Shown here: piece by piece, positions 1 through 17,347 of the stretch
Layout: each line of letters opens with the position of its first letter
Numbering within the stretch: the stretch's first letter is position 1
Assembly (NCBI RefSeq): GCF_001654845.1
Contig: NZ_LXES01000009.1
Span: 62,001-126,000 of the forward strand
Direction: 5' to 3'
Length of the DNA: 64,000 bases
Source: Enterobacter soli ATCC BAA-2102
GTDB taxonomy: Bacteria; Pseudomonadota; Gammaproteobacteria; Enterobacterales; Enterobacteriaceae
Notes under the pieces: generated by a model
What the model saw: only the letters and a program-made list of their open reading frames with translations
What the model was told of the DNA's origin: nothing
Database searches by the model: none
Made by a program: the position numbers and the translations under genes

Positions 1-2681
1 TGGACACCATGATCCGCTACCAGCGTATGCAGGGTAAAAACACCCTGTGGCAGGCGGGGACTGACCACGCGGGTATCGCGACCCAGATGGTTGTTGAACG
101 TAAAATTGCCGCTGAAGAAGGTAAAACTCGCCATGACTACGGTCGCGATGCCTTCATCGACAAAATCTGGCAGTGGAAAGCAGAATCCGGCGGCACCATC
201 ACCCGTCAGATGCGCCGTCTCGGCAACTCCGTGGACTGGGAGCGCGAGCGCTTCACCATGGACGAAGGTCTTTCCAACGCCGTTAAAGAAGTGTTCGTCC
301 GTCTGTACAAAGAAGACCTGATTTACCGTGGCAAGCGCCTGGTAAACTGGGACCCGAAACTGCGCACCGCAATCTCTGACCTGGAAGTGGAAAACCGCGA
401 GTCTAAAGGCTCCATGTGGCATATCCGCTATCCGCTGGCTGACGGCGCGAAAACCGCAGACGGTAAAGACTACCTGGTTGTGGCAACGACCCGTCCGGAA
501 ACTCTGCTGGGCGATACCGGCGTGGCCGTTAACCCGGAAGATCCGCGCTATAAAGATCTGATCGGCAAATTCGTGGTGCTGCCGCTGGTTAACCGCCGTA
601 TTCCGATTGTGGGCGACGAACACGCCGACATGGAAAAAGGCACCGGCTGCGTAAAAATCACCCCGGCGCACGACTTTAACGACTATGAAGTCGGTCGTCG
701 TCACGCCCTGCCAATGATCAACATTCTGACCTTCGACGGTGATATCCGTGAAAGCGCAGAAGTGTACGATACCAAAGGCGAAGAAACTGACGTTTACTCA
801 AGCGATATCCCGGCAGAGTTCCAGAAACTGGAACGTTTTGCTGCACGTAAAGCCATCGTAGCTGCTGTTGACGCACTGGGCCTGCTGGAAGAAATCAAAC
901 CTCACGATCTGACCGTGCCGTACGGCGACCGTGGTGGTGTGGTTATCGAGCCAATGCTGACCGACCAGTGGTACGTGCGTGCCGACGTGCTGGCGAAACC
1001 GGCTGTTGAAGCGGTTGAAAACGGCAGCATTCAGTTCGTGCCGAAGCAGTACGAAAACATGTACTTCTCCTGGATGCGTGATATTCAGGACTGGTGTATC
1101 TCCCGTCAGCTGTGGTGGGGTCACCGTATCCCGGCCTGGTATGATAACGAAGGCAATGTCTACGTTGGCCGTACTGAAGACGAAGTGCGCCAGGAAAACA
1201 ACCTGAGTGCCGATGTTGCCCTGCGTCAGGACGAAGACGTGCTGGATACCTGGTTCTCCTCTGCACTGTGGACCTTCTCCACGCTCGGCTGGCCAGAAAA
1301 CACCGATGCGCTGCGTCAGTTCCACCCAACCAGCGTGATGGTTTCCGGCTTCGACATCATCTTCTTCTGGATTGCTCGCATGATCATGATGACCATGCAC
1401 TTCATCAAAGACGAAGACGGCAAACCTCAGGTTCCGTTCCATACCGTCTACATGACCGGTTTGATTCGTGACGATGAAGGCCAGAAGATGTCCAAATCCA
1501 AGGGTAACGTTATTGACCCACTGGATATGGTTGACGGTATCTCTCTGGAAGACCTGCTGGAAAAACGTACCGGCAACATGATGCAGCCACAGCTGGCTGA
1601 GAAAATCCGCAAGCGCACCGAGAAGCAATTCCCGAACGGGATTGAATCTCACGGGACTGACGCCCTGCGTTTCACCCTGGCGGCACTGGCCTCAACCGGC
1701 CGTGACATTAACTGGGACATGAAGCGTCTGGAAGGTTACCGTAACTTCTGTAACAAGCTGTGGAACGCCAGCCGCTTCGTGCTGATGAACACCGAAGATC
1801 AGGATTGCGGTTTCAACGGCGGCGAAATGACTCTGTCTCTGGCCGATCGCTGGATCCTGGCCGAGTTCAACCAGACGGTGAAAGCGTTCCGCGACGCGCT
1901 GGACAGCTATCGCTTCGATATTGCTGCGGGCATCCTGTACGAATTCACCTGGAACCAGTTCTGTGACTGGTATCTGGAACTGGCTAAGCCGGTCATGAAC
2001 GGCGGTTCAGAAGCGGAACTGCGCGGTACGCGTAATACGCTGATTACCGTGCTGGAAGGTCTGCTGCGTCTTGCGCATCCGGTCATTCCATTCATCACCG
2101 AAACCATCTGGCAGCGTGTGAAGGTTATTGCGGGCATCAACGCAGACACCATCATGCTCCAGCCATTCCCGGAATTCGATGCAGCCCGTGTTGATGAAGC
2201 CGCAGCGGCCGATACCGAATGGCTGAAACAGGCGATCGTTGCTGTGCGTAACATCCGTGCAGAAATGAACATCGCGCCAGGTAAACCGCTTGAGCTGCTG
2301 CTGCGCGGTTGCAGCGAAGCTGCCGTTCGTCGTGTCACCGAGAACAACACCTTCCTGCAAACCATGGCGCGTCTGGAGAGCATCACCGTACTGCCTGCTG
2401 ATGACAAAGGTCCGGTATCTGTGACCAAAATCATCGACGGCGCCGAGCTGCTGATCCCGATGGCTGGCCTTATCGACAAAGACGCAGAGCTGGCTCGCCT
2501 GGCGAAAGAAGTGGCGAAAGTCGATGTGGAAATTGGCAAAATCGAAAGCAAACTGGCGAACGAAGGCTTTGTGGCCCGCGCGCCGGAAGCGGTCATCGCC
2601 AAAGAGCGTGAGCGTCTGGTTGCTTTTGCTGATGCGAAGACCAAGCTGATTGAGCAGCAGGCGGTTATCGCGGCGCTGTAA
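1..2681 (+). CDS. valS: Valyl-tRNA synthetase, 5' end outside window
   Basis: Class I aminoacyl-tRNA synthetase that charges tRNA-Val in the cytoplasm and edits mischarged threonine. The frame is open from base 3, so the start and the N-terminal HIGH-type motif lie to the left. About 892 residues are present out of roughly 950 in the family. The KMSKS loop is visible as QKMSKSKGN, coded near 1484-1510, and the C-terminal arm is the expected Ala/Glu/Lys-rich coiled coil, ending at a TAA followed at once by a strong terminator. The CPSWMRD-type editing and connective regions look intact and no frameshift is seen. Identification is secure; only the missing 5' part cannot be judged. Confidence 0.98.
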   Translation, partial: DTMIRYQRMQGKNTLWQAGTDHAGIATQMVVERKIAAEEGKTRHDYGRDAFIDKIWQWKAESGGTITRQMRRLGNSVDWERERFTMDEGLSNAVKEVFVRLYKEDLIYRGKRLVNWDPKLRTAISDLEVENRESKGSMWHIRYPLADGAKTADGKDYLVVATTRPETLLGDTGVAVNPEDPRYKDLIGKFVVLPLVNRRIPIVGDEHADMEKGTGCVKITPAHDFNDYEVGRRHALPMINILTFDGDIRESAEVYDTKGEETDVYSSDIPAEFQKLERFAARKAIVAAVDALGLLEEIKPHDLTVPYGDRGGVVIEPMLTDQWYVRADVLAKPAVEAVENGSIQFVPKQYENMYFSWMRDIQDWCISRQLWWGHRIPAWYDNEGNVYVGRTEDEVRQENNLSADVALRQDEDVLDTWFSSALWTFSTLGWPENTDALRQFHPTSVMVSGFDIIFFWIARMIMMTMHFIKDEDGKPQVPFHTVYMTGLIRDDEGQKMSKSKGNVIDPLDMVDGISLEDLLEKRTGNMMQPQLAEKIRKRTEKQFPNGIESHGTDALRFTLAALASTGRDINWDMKRLEGYRNFCNKLWNASRFVLMNTEDQDCGFNGGEMTLSLADRWILAEFNQTVKAFRDALDSYRFDIAAGILYEFTWNQFCDWYLELAKPVMNGGSEAELRGTRNTLITVLEGLLRLAHPVIPFITETIWQRVKVIAGINADTIMLQPFPEFDAARVDEAAAADTEWLKQAIVAVRNIRAEMNIAPGKPLELLLRGCSEAAVRRVTENNTFLQTMARLESITVLPADDKGPVSVTKIIDGAELLIPMAGLIDKDAELARLAKEVAKVDVEIGKIESKLANEGFVARAPEAVIAKERERLVAFADAKTKLIEQQAVIAAL

Positions 2682-2687
2682 TGCTTT

Positions 2688-2718
2688 AACCCCTTACGCT
2701 TCAGAGCGTAAGGGGTTT
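2688..2718 (+). terminator. Rho-independent terminator of valS
   Basis: An 11-13 bp perfect stem (CCCCTTACGCT / AGCGTAAGGGG) with a TCAG loop lies 7 bases after the valS stop codon, followed by TTT. Confidence 0.88.
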
Positions 2719-2804
2719 CCTTCCTGAAATATCCTCGCTTGCACTCCCCTTTATGCGGTGCTATTAACAGCAGATATGTATCAATTTTTGTCATGAGTAT
2801 TGCT

Positions 2805-3308
2805 ATGAGCGTGATTACCCCCGTCGCGACTACCATGCGTCGGATCACAGAGCAGGATAACCCGGCCATCGCCGCCGTCATCCGCACGGTTTCTGCCGAA
2901 TATGGCCTCACGGCCGATAAAGGCTATACGGTTGCCGACCCCAACCTGGATGAGCTGTTCCAGCTATACAGCCAGCCGGGCCATGCCTACTGGGTTATCG
3001 AGCAGGACGGCAAGGTCGTGGGCGGTGGCGGTGTTGCGCCACTCAGCTGTAGTGAACCGGATATCTGCGAACTCCAGAAAATGTATTTTCTGCCTACGGT
3101 CCGTGGGCAAGGCCTGGCGAAGAAACTGGCGCTGCGGGCCTTTGAACACGCGCGTGCTCAGGGTTTTAAACGCTGCTACCTCGAAACAACCGCCTTCCTC
3201 AAAGAAGCTATCGCCCTGTATGAACATCTGGGCTTTGAGCATATTAATGCGCCGCTTGGTTGTACCGGCCATGTTGATTGCGAAGTCAGAATGCTGAAAA
3301 ATCTGTAA
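2805..3308 (+). CDS. yjgM: GNAT-family N-acetyltransferase YjgM
   Basis: Predicted cytoplasmic acetyltransferase of 167 residues, the same length as E. coli YjgM; its substrate is not established. The acetyl-CoA binding P-loop appears as [10 protein letters not shown] in the middle, after the beta-bulge strand that ends in KMYFLP, and the C-terminal half carries the YEHLGFEH motif typical of GNAT proteins. An in-frame ATG at 2793 and a longer frame to 2739 exist, but 2805 places ten residues before the conserved MRR exactly as in E. coli. No strong Shine-Dalgarno precedes either. In E. coli the gene lies on the other side of valS with yjgN between, so local order differs here. Confidence 0.88.
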   Translation: MSVITPVATTMRRITEQDNPAIAAVIRTVSAEYGLTADKGYTVADPNLDELFQLYSQPGHAYWVIEQDGKVVGGGGVAPLSCSEPDICELQKMYFLPTVRGQGLAKKLALRAFEHARAQGFKRCYLETTAFLKEAIALYEHLGFEHINAPLGCTGHVDCEVRMLKNL

Positions 3309-3391
3309 ATTTCGTTCCTGCCGTCTTGTGTTAAGCGACTGTAAACTGAATGCTCTACACTCTCAGTTCACACCATAACGGGGGAAAAACG

Positions 3392-4411
3392 ATGTCGAAG
3401 ATAAAAAGCTACGCCGCACCGCAGGCGGGTGCAGAACTTGAACTGTACGAGTACGATGCGGGCGATTTAAAAGCTGAAGACGTCGAAGTGCAGGTTGATT
3501 ACTGCGGGATCTGCCATTCAGATCTCTCCATGATCGACAATGAATGGGGCTTCTCCAGCTATCCGCTGGTTGCCGGACACGAAGTGATCGGACGCGTCGT
3601 CGCCCTCGGAACCGCTGCGCAGGATAAAGGCCTGAAGATCGGCCAGCGCGTGGGAATCGGCTGGACGGCACGCAGCTGTGGTCACTGTGATGCCTGTATC
3701 AGCGGCAATCAGATCAACTGCCTGGAAGGCGCTACGCCGACCATTCTGAACAAAGGCGGTTTCGCCGATAAACTGCGTGCCGACTGGCAATGGGTTATTC
3801 CGCTGCCGGACAGCATCGATATCGAATCCGCAGGCCCGCTGCTGTGCGGCGGTATTACGGTGTTCAAACCACTGCTGATGCACCATATCACCGCCACCAG
3901 CCGCGTTGGTGTGATCGGTATTGGCGGTCTGGGCCATATCGCGATCAAGCTGCTTCATGCCATGGGCTGTGAGGTCACAGCATTTAGCTCAAACCCGGCG
4001 AAAGAGAAAGAAGTGCTGGCGATGGGTGCGGATAAAGTGGTGAACAGCCGCGATCCGGAAGCATTGAACGCGCTCGCGGGTCAGTTTGATTTGATCATCA
4101 ACACCGTCAACGTCGATCTTGACTGGCAGCCGTACTTTGAAGCGCTGGCCTACGGCGGTAACTTCCACACCGTCGGCGCCGTGATGAAGCCACTGCCAGT
4201 TCCGGCGTTTACGCTGATCGGCGGGGATCGTAGCGTGTCTGGCTCGGCCACCGGCACACCATTCGAGTTGCGCAAACTGATGAAGTTTGCCGGACGCACC
4301 AAAGTAGCGCCAACAACCGAGCTATATCCGATGTCGAAAATCAATGAAGCTATCCAGCACGTTCGTGACGGCAAAGCCCGTTACCGTGTGGTGTTGAAAG
4401 CAGATTTCTGA
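3392..4411 (+). CDS. ahr: NADPH-dependent aldehyde reductase (zinc alcohol dehydrogenase family)
   Basis: Medium-chain, zinc-dependent reductase (YjgB/Ahr) that reduces aldehydes to alcohols with NADPH. It has 339 residues. Catalytic zinc ligands are seen as Cys38 in YCGICHSD and His63 in AGHEV. The structural zinc Cys cluster is C96, C99, C102 and C110. The Rossmann motif is GIGGLGHIA near residue 179. The start at 3392 has a good GGGGGAAAAACG spacer; the frame extends upstream to 3350 but without a ribosome site. The gene stands alone, with convergent dhaK downstream across a shared terminator. The match to E. coli Ahr is close over the full length. Confidence 0.95.
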   Translation: MSKIKSYAAPQAGAELELYEYDAGDLKAEDVEVQVDYCGICHSDLSMIDNEWGFSSYPLVAGHEVIGRVVALGTAAQDKGLKIGQRVGIGWTARSCGHCDACISGNQINCLEGATPTILNKGGFADKLRADWQWVIPLPDSIDIESAGPLLCGGITVFKPLLMHHITATSRVGVIGIGGLGHIAIKLLHAMGCEVTAFSSNPAKEKEVLAMGADKVVNSRDPEALNALAGQFDLIINTVNVDLDWQPYFEALAYGGNFHTVGAVMKPLPVPAFTLIGGDRSVSGSATGTPFELRKLMKFAGRTKVAPTTELYPMSKINEAIQHVRDGKARYRVVLKADF

Positions 4412-4430
4412 TGTGACAGTGCCGGGGAAT

Positions 4431-4477
4431 GTGCGGCCTGATGCCCTCACCCCAACCCTCTCCCACGGGGAGAGGGT
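4431..4477. repeat. Dispersed intergenic repeat, copy 1
   Basis: A 47-base element opening GTGCGGCCTGATGCCCTCAC and closing with the short palindrome CCTCTCCCACGGGGAGAGG. A near-identical copy sits at 23355-23403. Both lie between genes, so this looks like a genome-wide repeat of the small palindromic kind. Confidence 0.8.
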
Positions 4478-4487
4478 GCAAAGACTA

Positions 4488-4513
4488 AAAACGGTAACGG
4501 TTGTTACCGTTTT
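4488..4513. terminator. Bidirectional terminator between ahr and dhaK
   Basis: An 11-bp stem with a GGTT loop (AAAACGGTAAC / GTTACCGTTTT) has A and T runs on both sides, so it can stop transcription from either direction. The TAA of the dihydroxyacetone kinase gene (4504-4506) lies inside the stem. Confidence 0.8.
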
Positions 4514-6150
4514 GCTTCTACCATGGCTTTAAACACTTCTGCCACTGCAACCGCCCCCGGATCGGTCACTCCGTCCAGATTCTCTTTATTCACGTACGAC
4601 GAACGCCCCGCTCCCACTTTTACCATTTTCGCCGTCGCGTCAGCACCTGCCTGTGCCGCCTGTGCCGCAGCCTTAAGATCGCCTTTTTGCAGCGCCTCAA
4701 GCGCCGGCTGCAGCGCGTCGATCAGCGTGCGATCGCCGAGATCGGCCCCGCCGTACTGCTTCATCTGCGCCAGCCCGCTGAGCAATGCCTCGGGTAGCGG
4801 CTGACCATCGTGAAGCTTTTGCCCGGCGGCCGTGAAGAATATCGACATTAATACGCCACTCGATCCGCCCATTACCGTTGCCAGCCGCTCCCCCACCAGC
4901 AACAACAGCGCCGGCAGATCGTTAAGCGGGAGTTTCCCCGCCTCCAGATACTGCGCAATTTCCCGCGCGCCTTGCGCAAAGGTCGAACCGGTATCACCAT
5001 CACCGACTTTTGCATCGAGGGCATTGAGCCGGTTTTCCAGCCCGGAAAGCGTGCCCGTAGCCGCCGACACATAGCCCGCCACCTGCGGATTTTCCGACGG
5101 GGTATATTCAACGCGGTCATGAATGGCGCTGTGCGCAACGGTACGCAATGGCGCAAACGCCACCGGCCTCTGCCAGCCCAGCGTCTCGACGTCTTCATGG
5201 AGCGCTTTTTCGAACAGGTCGTTAAGCTTCAATAACGACAGAGAAAAACCTTTCATATCCAGCGAGCTCACCAGCAGCGCCGGGCCAATCAGCCAGGCTA
5301 TCTGCTCTTTCAGCGCGGAATGCGCCAGCTCTTTGGTCAGCAACGCCATCTCCAGTGCCGACACACCGCCGAGGTTATTGATCAGTACCGCAAATCGCCC
5401 CTCGCCAGCCTGCGCTTTTAGTGCATTGACCAGCGTGTCGATAATCTCTTTGCTGTTTTGCGTATCAACAACCGTTGCCCCCGGTTCACCGTGAATGCCC
5501 AGTCCCAGCTCGACATGGCCTTTTCTGATGCGTCCCTCTTCATCGTCGCTGCCCGGCAGGTTACAGGTCTGCATTGCCACACCCAGGCTCCAGAGGTTGT
5601 CGCAGGCCTGTTGCGCAATGTCCCGCACCTCACCCAGCGATTTGCCGTGCTCGGCGGCGTAACCCGCGATCTTGTGAACCAGAGCCGTACCCGCAATGCC
5701 GCGTGGCTGTTTGTTATCCGGCAGGGCGATGTCATCTGCGACAATCACCATTTCGACCTTCAGGCCATAGCGTTTGGCTTTTTCCGCTGCCAGGCCAAAG
5801 TTAAGGCGATCCCCGGTGTAGTTTTTGACAATCAGCAGGCAGCCCCGGTCGCCCGTCACTGCCACAATAGCATTCAGCACCGCATCCACGCTGGGTGAAG
5901 CAAACAGGTCGCCACAAACCGCCGCCGTCAGCATCCCTTTTCCGACAAACCCGGCATGAGCCGGTTCATGCCCTGAACCGCCGCCAGAAATAACCGCCAC
6001 ACGGCTCTTATCCCAGTCACTGCGTGCCACCACACGGATGGCCGGGTCGATATCGAGTTTGACGAGGTTGCCGTGCGGAGCAGAAATCAAAATGCCTTCA
6101 ATGGCGTCGTTGACCAGCTGTTTGCGGTCGTTAAAGAAGAATCTGGACAT
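4504..6150 (-). CDS. dhaK: ATP-dependent dihydroxyacetone kinase, DhaK-DhaL fusion
   Basis: Phosphorylates dihydroxyacetone (and probably glyceraldehyde) using ATP. It is a single 548-residue chain like the Citrobacter freundii enzyme, not the PTS-coupled DhaKLM set of E. coli. The K domain covers about residues 1-335, with the substrate-binding His220 in GIHGEPG and the SGGGSGHEP motif at 55-63. The L domain covers about 355-548, with the nucleotide and magnesium site VGDGDTGST at 382-390. The ATG at 6150 is preceded by AGGAAATT; the frame runs open to 6213 but has no better start. No other glycerol genes are adjacent, so the gene looks monocistronic, and it lies convergent to ahr. Confidence 0.93.
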   Translation of the reverse strand: MSRFFFNDRKQLVNDAIEGILISAPHGNLVKLDIDPAIRVVARSDWDKSRVAVISGGGSGHEPAHAGFVGKGMLTAAVCGDLFASPSVDAVLNAIVAVTGDRGCLLIVKNYTGDRLNFGLAAEKAKRYGLKVEMVIVADDIALPDNKQPRGIAGTALVHKIAGYAAEHGKSLGEVRDIAQQACDNLWSLGVAMQTCNLPGSDDEEGRIRKGHVELGLGIHGEPGATVVDTQNSKEIIDTLVNALKAQAGEGRFAVLINNLGGVSALEMALLTKELAHSALKEQIAWLIGPALLVSSLDMKGFSLSLLKLNDLFEKALHEDVETLGWQRPVAFAPLRTVAHSAIHDRVEYTPSENPQVAGYVSAATGTLSGLENRLNALDAKVGDGDTGSTFAQGAREIAQYLEAGKLPLNDLPALLLLVGERLATVMGGSSGVLMSIFFTAAGQKLHDGQPLPEALLSGLAQMKQYGGADLGDRTLIDALQPALEALQKGDLKAAAQAAQAGADATAKMVKVGAGRSSYVNKENLDGVTDPGAVAVAEVFKAMVEAKR

Positions 6151-6287
6151 AATTTCCTGAAATGTTGTGAACCGTATGCAAAAGCATAGTCCGCACTGGA
6201 TAATACGCCGCAAAGTAAGGAATTTACTGAGTCATAGTGCCGCCAGGTTGCCTATACTCCACCCAGGACAAAGAGAGGACGTTCATC

Positions 6288-7793
6288 ATGAGTACACCAC
6301 TGTTAATTGCCCGGACGCTGGATAACGAGCTGTTTTTGCTGCCTGCAATGGCGAACCGCCACGGCTTGATCACCGGCGCCACCGGGACGGGTAAAACCGT
6401 TACCCTGCAAAAGCTGGCAGAGTCCCTTTCAGACATTGGCGTTCCGGTCTTTATGGCCGATGTAAAAGGCGATTTAACCGGGGTAGCTCAGGAAGGTACG
6501 GCATCAGAAAAGCTCATCGAGCGGCTGAAAAATATTGGCATCACTGACTGGGAGCCACATAAAAACCCGGTCGTCGTGTGGGACATCTTCGGCGAGAAAG
6601 GCCATCCGGTACGGGCAACGGTATCCGACCTTGGCCCTTTGCTGCTGGCTCGCCTGCTTAATCTGAATGATGTGCAGTCTGGTGTACTGAATATCATCTT
6701 CCGTATCGCCGATGACCAGGGGCTGCTGCTGCTTGATTTCAAAGACCTGCGCGCCATTACCCAGTACATCGGCGACAACGCCAAATCGTTCCAGAACCAG
6801 TACGGTAATATCAGCAGCGCTTCCGTCGGTGCCATCCAGCGCGGGTTACTGACCCTAGAGCAACAGGGCGCTGAGCATTTCTTCGGCGAGCCAATGCTGG
6901 ATATCAAAGACTGGATGCGCACCGACAGCAACGGCAAAGGCGTCATCAATATTCTCAGTGCAGAAAAGCTGTATCAGATGCCGAAACTCTATGCCGCCAG
7001 CCTGCTGTGGATGCTTTCAGAGCTTTACGAACAATTGCCCGAAGCGGGCGATCTCGACAAGCCAAAACTGGTGTTCTTCTTCGACGAGGCGCACCTGCTG
7101 TTTAACGATGCGCCGCAGGTGCTGCTGGACAAAATTGAGCAGGTCATCCGCCTGATCCGTTCTAAAGGCGTTGGCGTGTGGTTTGTTTCGCAAAACCCGT
7201 CCGATATCCCCGATAACGTGCTTGGACAACTTGGTAACCGCGTCCAGCACGCTCTGCGCGCCTTTACGCCGAAAGACCAGAAAGCGGTCAAAGCGGCTGC
7301 CCAGACCATGCGGGCCAATCCGGCATTTGATACTGAAGCTGCGATTCAGGCATTAGGTACCGGCGAAGCGTTAATCTCATTTCTGGATGCAAAAGGCAGC
7401 CCGTCGGTGGTGGAGCGCGCGATGGTCATCGCTCCTTGCTCACGCATGGGGCCAGTCACCGACGATGAGCGCAACGGCCTGATTAACAACTCGCCGGTTT
7501 ACGGAAAGTATGAAGACGAAGTGGATCGTGAATCAGCGTTCGAGATGCTGCAAAAAGGAGTACAGGCGACCACGCAGGCGCAGAATGCCCCCACAGCCAC
7601 CAGCAGCCAGCCTTCTGCCGTGGATGACGGTATTTTGGGTGGGCTGAAGGATATTCTGTTTGGCAGCACCGGGCCGCGTGGGGGTAAACGTGATGGCGTA
7701 GTCCAGACGATGGCAAAAAGCGCCGCGCGACAGGTCACCAACCAGATTGTACGCGGCATGTTAGGGAGCCTGTTAGGCGGTCGCCGCCGGTAA
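6288..7793 (+). CDS. yjgR: HerA-like ATPase YjgR (DUF853)
   Basis: Predicted cytoplasmic P-loop ATPase of the HerA/FtsK class, 501 residues; its cellular role is unknown. Walker A is GATGTGKT at residues 30-37. Walker B is the hydrophobic strand ending LVFFFDEAH around residue 255-265. A Gln/Pro/Ala-rich linker near 440-455 leads to the basic C-terminus LGGRRR. The ATG at 6288 has AGAGAGGACG upstream. Its 3' end overlaps the 3' end of yhcC by 21 bases in tail-to-tail orientation. In E. coli the two genes are about a quarter of the chromosome apart, so the overlap marks a rearrangement junction. Confidence 0.93.
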   Translation: MSTPLLIARTLDNELFLLPAMANRHGLITGATGTGKTVTLQKLAESLSDIGVPVFMADVKGDLTGVAQEGTASEKLIERLKNIGITDWEPHKNPVVVWDIFGEKGHPVRATVSDLGPLLLARLLNLNDVQSGVLNIIFRIADDQGLLLLDFKDLRAITQYIGDNAKSFQNQYGNISSASVGAIQRGLLTLEQQGAEHFFGEPMLDIKDWMRTDSNGKGVINILSAEKLYQMPKLYAASLLWMLSELYEQLPEAGDLDKPKLVFFFDEAHLLFNDAPQVLLDKIEQVIRLIRSKGVGVWFVSQNPSDIPDNVLGQLGNRVQHALRAFTPKDQKAVKAAAQTMRANPAFDTEAAIQALGTGEALISFLDAKGSPSVVERAMVIAPCSRMGPVTDDERNGLINNSPVYGKYEDEVDRESAFEMLQKGVQATTQAQNAPTATSSQPSAVDDGILGGLKDILFGSTGPRGGKRDGVVQTMAKSAARQVTNQIVRGMLGSLLGGRRR

Positions 7794-8714
7794 ACGGGGA
7801 ACCCACGGGCGGCCAAGTGCCGATCCCTGTACTCCCTGTTCATGTAGATAGCGGTCAATTTCCACCATCCCCGTCCAGCGGTTCTCACACCAGAGCGGTG
7901 CCAGAAGCGTTGGACGGCGGGCGCTGGCGGAAATGCGGTGATAGATAATTTCCGGCGGCGTGTGACGGATCATCTCCCCTGCCGTGACCGTATATTCCTC
8001 CAGCTCGATACCGTTTAACCGCCCCGCTTCCCAGGCTTTCGCCATGATGCTGCCCTTCACGATATGCAGCGGATGCAGCTTGATACCGTCCACGCCCGTC
8101 TCAACCACCTTTTCCAGCGTCTCAAGCCCGTGCTGCTGCCCTTCCCCTGGTAAACCGACAATCAGATGCGAGCAGACTTTCAGCCCGCGCTCGCGGGCAA
8201 GGCGCGTGGTTTTTTGATAGCAGGCGAAATCATGCCCGCGATTAATCCGGTGCAGCGTTTTATCATTTGCGGTTTGTAACCCCAGCTCCAGCCAGATTTC
8301 ATAACCCTGATCTTTGTATTCGCAGAGCAAATCGAGCACGGCTTCCGGTACGCAGTCCGGACGCGTCCCCACACACAGCCCCACAATGCTGGCCTGGCTT
8401 ACGGCCTGCTGATACATCGAGCGTAACACCTGCACTTCCGCCCAGGTGCTGGTGTAGGCCTGGAAATAAGCCAGATATTGCTTTGCGCGGTTCACCAGGT
8501 TTGCCTGATGTGAAAGCTGCTCGGCAATGGAGTGATGCTGCTGGGCTTCGTCGGCAAAGGAGGCCACGTTACAGAACGTGCAGCCACCACGCCCGATGGT
8601 GCCATCGCGATTCGGGCAGCTAAAACCCCCGTGCAGCGTCAGCTTATGAACCTTTTGCCCATAGCGTTGCAAAAGATCCCCACCAAACATATTGACTAAT
8701 TTCTGTAACTGCAT
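7773..8714 (-). CDS. yhcC: Radical SAM protein YhcC (TIGR01212 family)
   Basis: Radical S-adenosylmethionine protein of 313 residues whose substrate is not known. The [4Fe-4S] cysteines are C33, C45 and C48, in FSCPNRDG and GGCTFCNV, a spaced C-x11-C-x2-C version of the usual motif that is normal for this family. The start at 8714 matches E. coli [10 protein letters not shown]; an upstream in-frame ATG at 8756 has a better ribosome site (AGAGGCTAAAA) and would add 14 residues. The last nine or so residues (VPRLPAATA) differ from E. coli and are coded on the reverse of the yjgR 3' end. In E. coli arcB lies downstream; here yjgR does. Confidence 0.92.
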   Translation of the reverse strand: MQLQKLVNMFGGDLLQRYGQKVHKLTLHGGFSCPNRDGTIGRGGCTFCNVASFADEAQQHHSIAEQLSHQANLVNRAKQYLAYFQAYTSTWAEVQVLRSMYQQAVSQASIVGLCVGTRPDCVPEAVLDLLCEYKDQGYEIWLELGLQTANDKTLHRINRGHDFACYQKTTRLARERGLKVCSHLIVGLPGEGQQHGLETLEKVVETGVDGIKLHPLHIVKGSIMAKAWEAGRLNGIELEEYTVTAGEMIRHTPPEIIYHRISASARRPTLLAPLWCENRWTGMVEIDRYLHEQGVQGSALGRPWVPRLPAATA

Positions 8715-9400
8715 AATCTGATAGACCGTCCCGGAGAAAGGGGACAAGCCTGCCATTTTTAGCCTCTGTCGGCGATGACCTGGATCAATCGCCCTGGACG
8801 GCCTTTATCTATTTGAATAAATACTCAAGATTACTGCAATTTCATTCACGGATGACGTGATTACTTTTCCTTATGTTCTGACTGTTTTTTTCATTAATGC
8901 TATCAACACTGAAAAACAGTGGCTTTATGCGGGTTTAAAGCCAGTACCAGATTAAAATCCTGCCAAAAAACCGCTATTCAGCACGCTGCATTGATAATAC
9001 CGCTTTCATATAGTGAGTCAGATCACACTCCGCGGTGACTTCTCAGGACGTTTAGCAGATGTAAAAATAGTTAAATACTATTTATATTCAATTAGTTAAC
9101 ACCTCTTTAGCACATTTTTGTATAAATAAGATTGCCATTTGACCTGTGTACCAATTCCCGATAAGTTGGAAATCCGCTGGAAGCTTTCTGGATGAGCGGC
9201 CTGCTCATCATATTTATGCAGTAATTGAGATTCCCTCTGAAGCAAGTCCTCAAACTTGTTTACCTGCGCGAAAGGATGAAAAGAGGGCGAATGCGAGGTA
9301 CGCGTATGAAACGCAAACCCCGTCGCCATGCTCTTTCTGTGCCTGTGCGCCACGGTAAAGTTCAGTGGGAAGCCCGACGAGCCTGGGGAGGTTCACTGAT
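8715..9400. promoter_or_regulatory. Long divergent control region of yhcC and gltBD
   Basis: A 686-base AT-rich stretch separates divergent yhcC and gltB. Its only coding candidate is the short leader frame at 9306-9449. The first 300 bases hold A/T tracts that would suit Lrp or IHF, the known regulators of E. coli gltBDF, but no clear core promoter could be assigned by eye. A CRP-like site lies at 9012-9027. Confidence 0.6.
9012..9027. promoter_or_regulatory. CRP-binding site candidate upstream of gltB
   Basis: AGTGA-GTCAGA-TCACA matches the CRP consensus TGTGA-N6-TCACA at nine of ten positions. CRP and Lrp are known to act on the gltBDF promoter in E. coli, which supports the call; it is unproven here. 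Confidence 0.6.
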
Positions 9401-15289
<5,889 letters not shown>

Positions 15290-15295
15290 GACATA

Positions 15296-15324
15296 AGCCG
15301 GATGGCAACACCATCCGGCTTTTT

Positions 15325-15326
<2 letters not shown>
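15296..15326. terminator. Bidirectional terminator between gltD and nanQ
   Basis: A perfect 10-bp stem (AGCCGGATGG / CCATCCGGCT) with a CAACA loop and seven T's ends gltD. The T run contains the nanQ stop codon (15325-15327) on the other strand. The stem resembles a REP core. Confidence 0.9.
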
Positions 15327-16638
<1,312 letters not shown>

Positions 16639-16658
<20 letters not shown>

Positions 16659-17343
16659 TTCGCACCTCGCGCATGGCGTCATTAAACCACTGGCAGATGT
16701 GTTCAAGACGGGTGATTGCCGAGCCAACCGTCACCGCCCATGCCCCGTGCTGCATCGCCTGCGCCGCAAGCTCCGGTGAGTTATAGCGCCCTTCGGCAAT
16801 CACCCGGCAACCCGCATCGCTTAGCGCGCGAACCAGCGCAAGATCGGGGTCTTTTGGCGTGTCCGGCGTCAGGTAGCCCGAGAGTGTCGAGCCAATCAAT
16901 TCAGCGCCAAGTTGCTGGCAATAACGTCCATCCTCCAGCGATGCGCAGTCTGCCATCGCCAGCCGTTCGTGGTGGTGGATCCTCTCCACGATGGCTTCAC
17001 GTGTGGCGGGGCGCAGGCGGTCGGTGCCGTCAAAAGCAATGATGTCAGCACCCGCCTGCGCCAGGGCATCCACATCCTCAAGAAAGGGCGTGATGCGCAC
17101 CGGAGAATCAGGCAGGTCGCGTTTAACAATGCCAATCACCGGGATCGAGAGCAGCGGACGCGCAGCACGCAGATTCGCAATGCCCTCAATTCGCACAGCC
17201 ACAGCGCTGGCATGTTCTGCCGCAAGCGCCATTGCCGCGACGATGTCCGGCCTGTCCAGCGGGCTTTCCGGGACGGGCTGGCAGGAGACAATTAATCCGC
17301 CGGTTGCGGCTATCTTCTGATTAAGCGTTTCAATCAATGACAT
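16639..17343 (-). CDS. nanE: N-acetylmannosamine-6-phosphate 2-epimerase
   Basis: TIM-barrel enzyme of 234 residues that converts ManNAc-6-phosphate to GlcNAc-6-phosphate, linking sialic acid to amino sugar metabolism. Conserved blocks GLIVSCQP near the start, GIVKRD, the catalytic-region [12 protein letters not shown] and the phosphate-binding [10 protein letters not shown] are all present. The ATG at 17343 lies 4 bases after the nanT stop, with a GGGA site; an in-frame GTG directly before it adds one residue. Confidence 0.95.
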
Positions 17344-17347
17344 CACG

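Noticed and set aside
798..1652. Minus-strand open frame of 284 codons inside valS
   Set aside because: Antisense to a conserved essential gene, rich in His, Val and Gln as expected for a reverse-frame shadow; no recognisable domain.
9365..9400. GTG at 9365 as the gltB start
   Set aside because: It lacks a good Shine-Dalgarno, while the ATG at 9401 has GGGGAGG at proper distance and gives the usual 1486 residues.
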